Source: Enterococcus_D sp050529585
Lineage (GTDB): Bacteria; Bacillota; Bacilli; Lactobacillales; Enterococcaceae
Reading direction: 5' to 3'
Assembly (NCBI RefSeq): GCF_050529585.1
Contig: NZ_CP172882.1
Location: 2,790,001-2,854,000 of the forward strand
Length of the DNA stretch: 64,000 nucleotides
Both the position numbers and the translations under genes were made by a program. Of this stretch, positions 62,391-64,000 are shown piece by piece. The first letter of the stretch is position 1; each line of letters begins with the position of its first letter. A model generated the notes under the pieces. That model had not been told where the DNA came from. It ran no database searches and saw nothing but the letters and a program-made list of their open reading frames with translations.

Positions 62391-63029
62391 TTACAAAAAA
62401 TCGCTGGCAGTGAAAGGAACACTGACTTTTGCAGCGCCCGCTGCAGTCAACTGATCGTACGCTGTGTTATCCGCTGTTTCGGGATTGCTTTGAATCGTCA
62501 ACTGTTCGCCGCCGTCTAGCGCAAAAAGCGTCACGTCATGGACTGCCTCTGCAAGTGGTGTCCCCTGCCCCAAAACAACACTCGGCCAGTTCTGTGCTTT
62601 CAATTGCTGGGCGACTTGGATTTTGGTCAACTCATTCATGTTTTCTGTTTGTAAAGCCAAACGGATTTCGCCACCTGTCAACGTCAATGAGCGAATCGTC
62701 TCAATCAATTCTTCAAATCCCTGGCTATTATGGAGCAATAAAGAGGCAGGCAGCCATACTTCAAGAAAATCTGCACCATCCATAAATGCCCGCCCAATCT
62801 CGTAAGCGATTTTTGCCATCGTGCCTTGTGCCAATGGATAGTCGATCACACCACCAATCTGTAAATTGGCGGTTTGAGCCAATTGTTTGGCACGACGAAT
62901 CGCGCTAGGGAGAACGACTACTTCTTTGATCGAGGTCTGCTGGCAATACAGGATGGCATCTTTTAGGTGCCAGTCTGTCAAATCCGCCGCTAATAAACGG
63001 ACACTGATATTTCTTTGCGTTGTTTCCAT
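62391..63029 (-). CDS. DeoC-like TIM-barrel protein lacking the Schiff-base lysine
   Basis: This is a 212-residue protein whose middle (GGVIDYPLAQGTMAKIAYE, then GADFLEVWLP) resembles deoxyribose-phosphate aldolase strands (VIGFPLG, GADEVDMVI). The second half lacks the KTSTGF segment that carries the Schiff-base lysine in DeoC, so aldolase activity is doubtful. It could be an enzyme with another reaction or a degenerate paralogue. It starts 4 bases after rsmE, with AAGGAAG upstream, so it is cotranscribed with prmA-rsmE. Confidence 0.65.
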   Translation of the reverse strand: METTQRNISVRLLAADLTDWHLKDAILYCQQTSIKEVVVLPSAIRRAKQLAQTANLQIGGVIDYPLAQGTMAKIAYEIGRAFMDGADFLEVWLPASLLLHNSQGFEELIETIRSLTLTGGEIRLALQTENMNELTKIQVAQQLKAQNWPSVVLGQGTPLAEAVHDVTLFALDGGEQLTIQSNPETADNTAYDQLTAAGAAKVSVPFTASDFL

Positions 63030-63033
63030 CTAC

Positions 63034-63789
63034 TCACTTCCTTGTCAATTCAAGTTGGACACTCACAGCACTTAAAAAATACAATGGCGCTGTTTCCGTG
63101 CGCAAAATCCTTGGTCCTAGACCACATAAAGCTGCTTGATGGGTTTCAGCCAGTTTGATCTCAGTTGATGTCAATCCACCTTCAGGACCAAAAATCGCCA
63201 AGACCTTGCTGCCGGGTTTGACTTGATCAAGGATTTGCAGCAACATGGCAGATTCGCCTTGCTTGGCTGATTCTTCATAAGCAACTAAGATATGATCATA
63301 AGCTGAAAGTTGGGGCCAAAATGACGTTTCATTGGCAAGCAGCGTCACAGAAGGCACGACTTGCCGTTGTGATTGCTCAGCTGCCTCTTGGGCAATTTTG
63401 TGCAGACGTTGTTGTTTTTTTTGCAGTTTCTTTTCATCCCACTTGACGACAGATGTTTGGGCTGGAAACCCGATAAAAGCAGCGGCACCAAGTTCGGTCC
63501 CTTTTTGAACGATCCAGTCTAACTTATCCCCCTTAGGGTACCCGCTGGCAATCGTCACATAGATAGGTAATTCTTTGTTTTGCTGCTCTTTTTCGATTTC
63601 AGTCAGATACACGGTCTCTTCGTCGATCCGGCTGATGGCAGCGATGATCGCTAATTGGTCACGAAACACTAACCCAACTTGGCTGCCGGCAGTCATACGC
63701 ATGACGCGAATCATATGATGAAAAGGTTCGCCGCTTAAGGCGTATTCCGCTTGTGTCTGATAAGGTTGATCAATAAAATATCGTTGCAT
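63034..63789 (-). CDS. rsmE: RsmE, 16S rRNA m3U1498 methyltransferase
   Basis: This is a 251-residue SPOUT-class methyltransferase of the RsmE family, which modifies U1498 of 16S rRNA with SAM. The knot region contains the SAM loop IFGPEGGLTSTEI followed by LGPRILRTETAPL near the C terminus, both highly characteristic. It begins just after the prmA stop, with GAGGAA upstream. The prmA-rsmE order is conserved in Firmicutes. Confidence 0.95.
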   Translation of the reverse strand: MQRYFIDQPYQTQAEYALSGEPFHHMIRVMRMTAGSQVGLVFRDQLAIIAAISRIDEETVYLTEIEKEQQNKELPIYVTIASGYPKGDKLDWIVQKGTELGAAAFIGFPAQTSVVKWDEKKLQKKQQRLHKIAQEAAEQSQRQVVPSVTLLANETSFWPQLSAYDHILVAYEESAKQGESAMLLQILDQVKPGSKVLAIFGPEGGLTSTEIKLAETHQAALCGLGPRILRTETAPLYFLSAVSVQLELTRK

Positions 63790-63790
63790 C

Positions 63791-64000
63791 TCATTCTTCC
63801 TCGGCTTTTTTGAAGGCGATCGCTACCCAGTCTCTTTGTGTAAATACTTGGTCGATCACAAATCCTTGGTCTTGCATTGCCTCAACAACAAGTTGTTTTT
63901 TGGCCTCAATGATGCCTGAAACGATCAATGTGCCTTCTGGTTTCAATAAACGCCATGCATCCGGGATCATCAATAAAATAATATCTGCTAAGATATTGGC
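63791..64000 (-). CDS. prmA: Ribosomal protein L11 methyltransferase (C-terminal part)
   Basis: Only the last 69 residues are inside the window, and the frame is open to base 64000. The visible part has ANILADII, LLKPEGTLIVSGII and the closing RDWVAIAFKK, all typical of PrmA, which trimethylates ribosomal protein L11 in the cytoplasm. It is followed by rsmE in the usual order. The assignment rests on these segments and the neighbour, not on the catalytic domain as a whole. Confidence 0.88.
   Translation of the reverse strand, partial: ANILADIILLMIPDAWRLLKPEGTLIVSGIIEAKKQLVVEAMQDQGFVIDQVFTQRDWVAIAFKKAEEE

Noticed and set aside
1..64000. Mobile elements, prophage or CRISPR array
   Set aside because: I saw no transposase, integrase, phage structural gene, long direct repeats or regularly spaced repeats in the window.

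Overview
The window looks like ordinary chromosome of a low-G+C Gram-positive lactic acid bacterium, most likely Enterococcus or a close relative. The E. casseliflavus/gallinarum group is a guess from gene content and was not tested. Evidence for this placement: the tdk-prfA-prmC-ywlC-glyA-upp cluster, MurT/GatD for lipid II amidation, a T-box-controlled metNIQ operon, maltose uptake by MalT/MalP (PTS plus maltose phosphorylase), a complete rbs operon, a second divergent PRPP synthetase, and strong AGGAGG ribosome binding sites. I see no insertion sequence, prophage, CRISPR array or rRNA operon.

Layout. 1-5.4 kb: tail of an unknown gene, metQ-metI-metN behind a methionine T-box leader, a lone GcvH-like lipoyl protein, an ArsC/Spx-like protein and RodA. 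5.5-12 kb: tRNA-Thr(CGU), a small DUF2187-like protein, upp, glyA, ywlC, prmC, prfA and tdk. A dense cluster of DnaA boxes lies between ywlC and prmC. 12-18.7 kb: a GNAT/P-loop kinase pair, msrA, an iron-type alcohol dehydrogenase, a KtrB/TrkH potassium channel subunit and murT-gatD. 18.8-30 kb: two alpha-glucoside systems. The first is a PTS EIICB with a GH4 6-phospho-alpha-glucosidase, an RpiR regulator and a membrane protein. The second is the divergent malT / malP-malR locus. 30-39 kb: prs2, a papain-like orphan, pepO, mtnN-pncA, a methyltransferase, a NUDIX hydrolase and the xpaC-telA pair. 39-45 kb: rbsR-K-D-A-C-B. 45-51.7 kb: an amino acid permease, a GRP-type sugar transporter, a Bce-type two-component system, a phosphohexomutase and Ogt. 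51.7-59.3 kb: an asymmetric heterodimeric ABC exporter, then an operon of FtsX/MacB-like permease, ATPase and a kinase-less PASTA membrane protein. 59.5-64 kb: dtd, rel, a DeoC-like protein, rsmE and the 3' end of prmA.

How the parts work together. Carbon uptake dominates the accessory part. At least three units (glv-type PTS, rbs, GRP transporter) carry a catabolite-response-element-like sequence on or next to a recognisable promoter, which fits CcpA control. The mal promoters carry a different LacI-type palindrome that MalR probably binds. The EIICB at 18.9 kb has no EIIA domain of its own and probably borrows one, and MalT nearby carries one. Methionine supply is controlled by tRNA-Met charging through the T-box, and the stringent factor rel has its own strong promoter and a highly structured leader.

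The most interesting items are the DnaA-box cluster at 9218-9414, the ABC-PASTA operon at 55573-59255 (the best candidate for an undescribed system), the rel leader hairpin at 62243-62303, and a possible pseudoknot leader at about 55475-55543 ahead of the ABC exporter.
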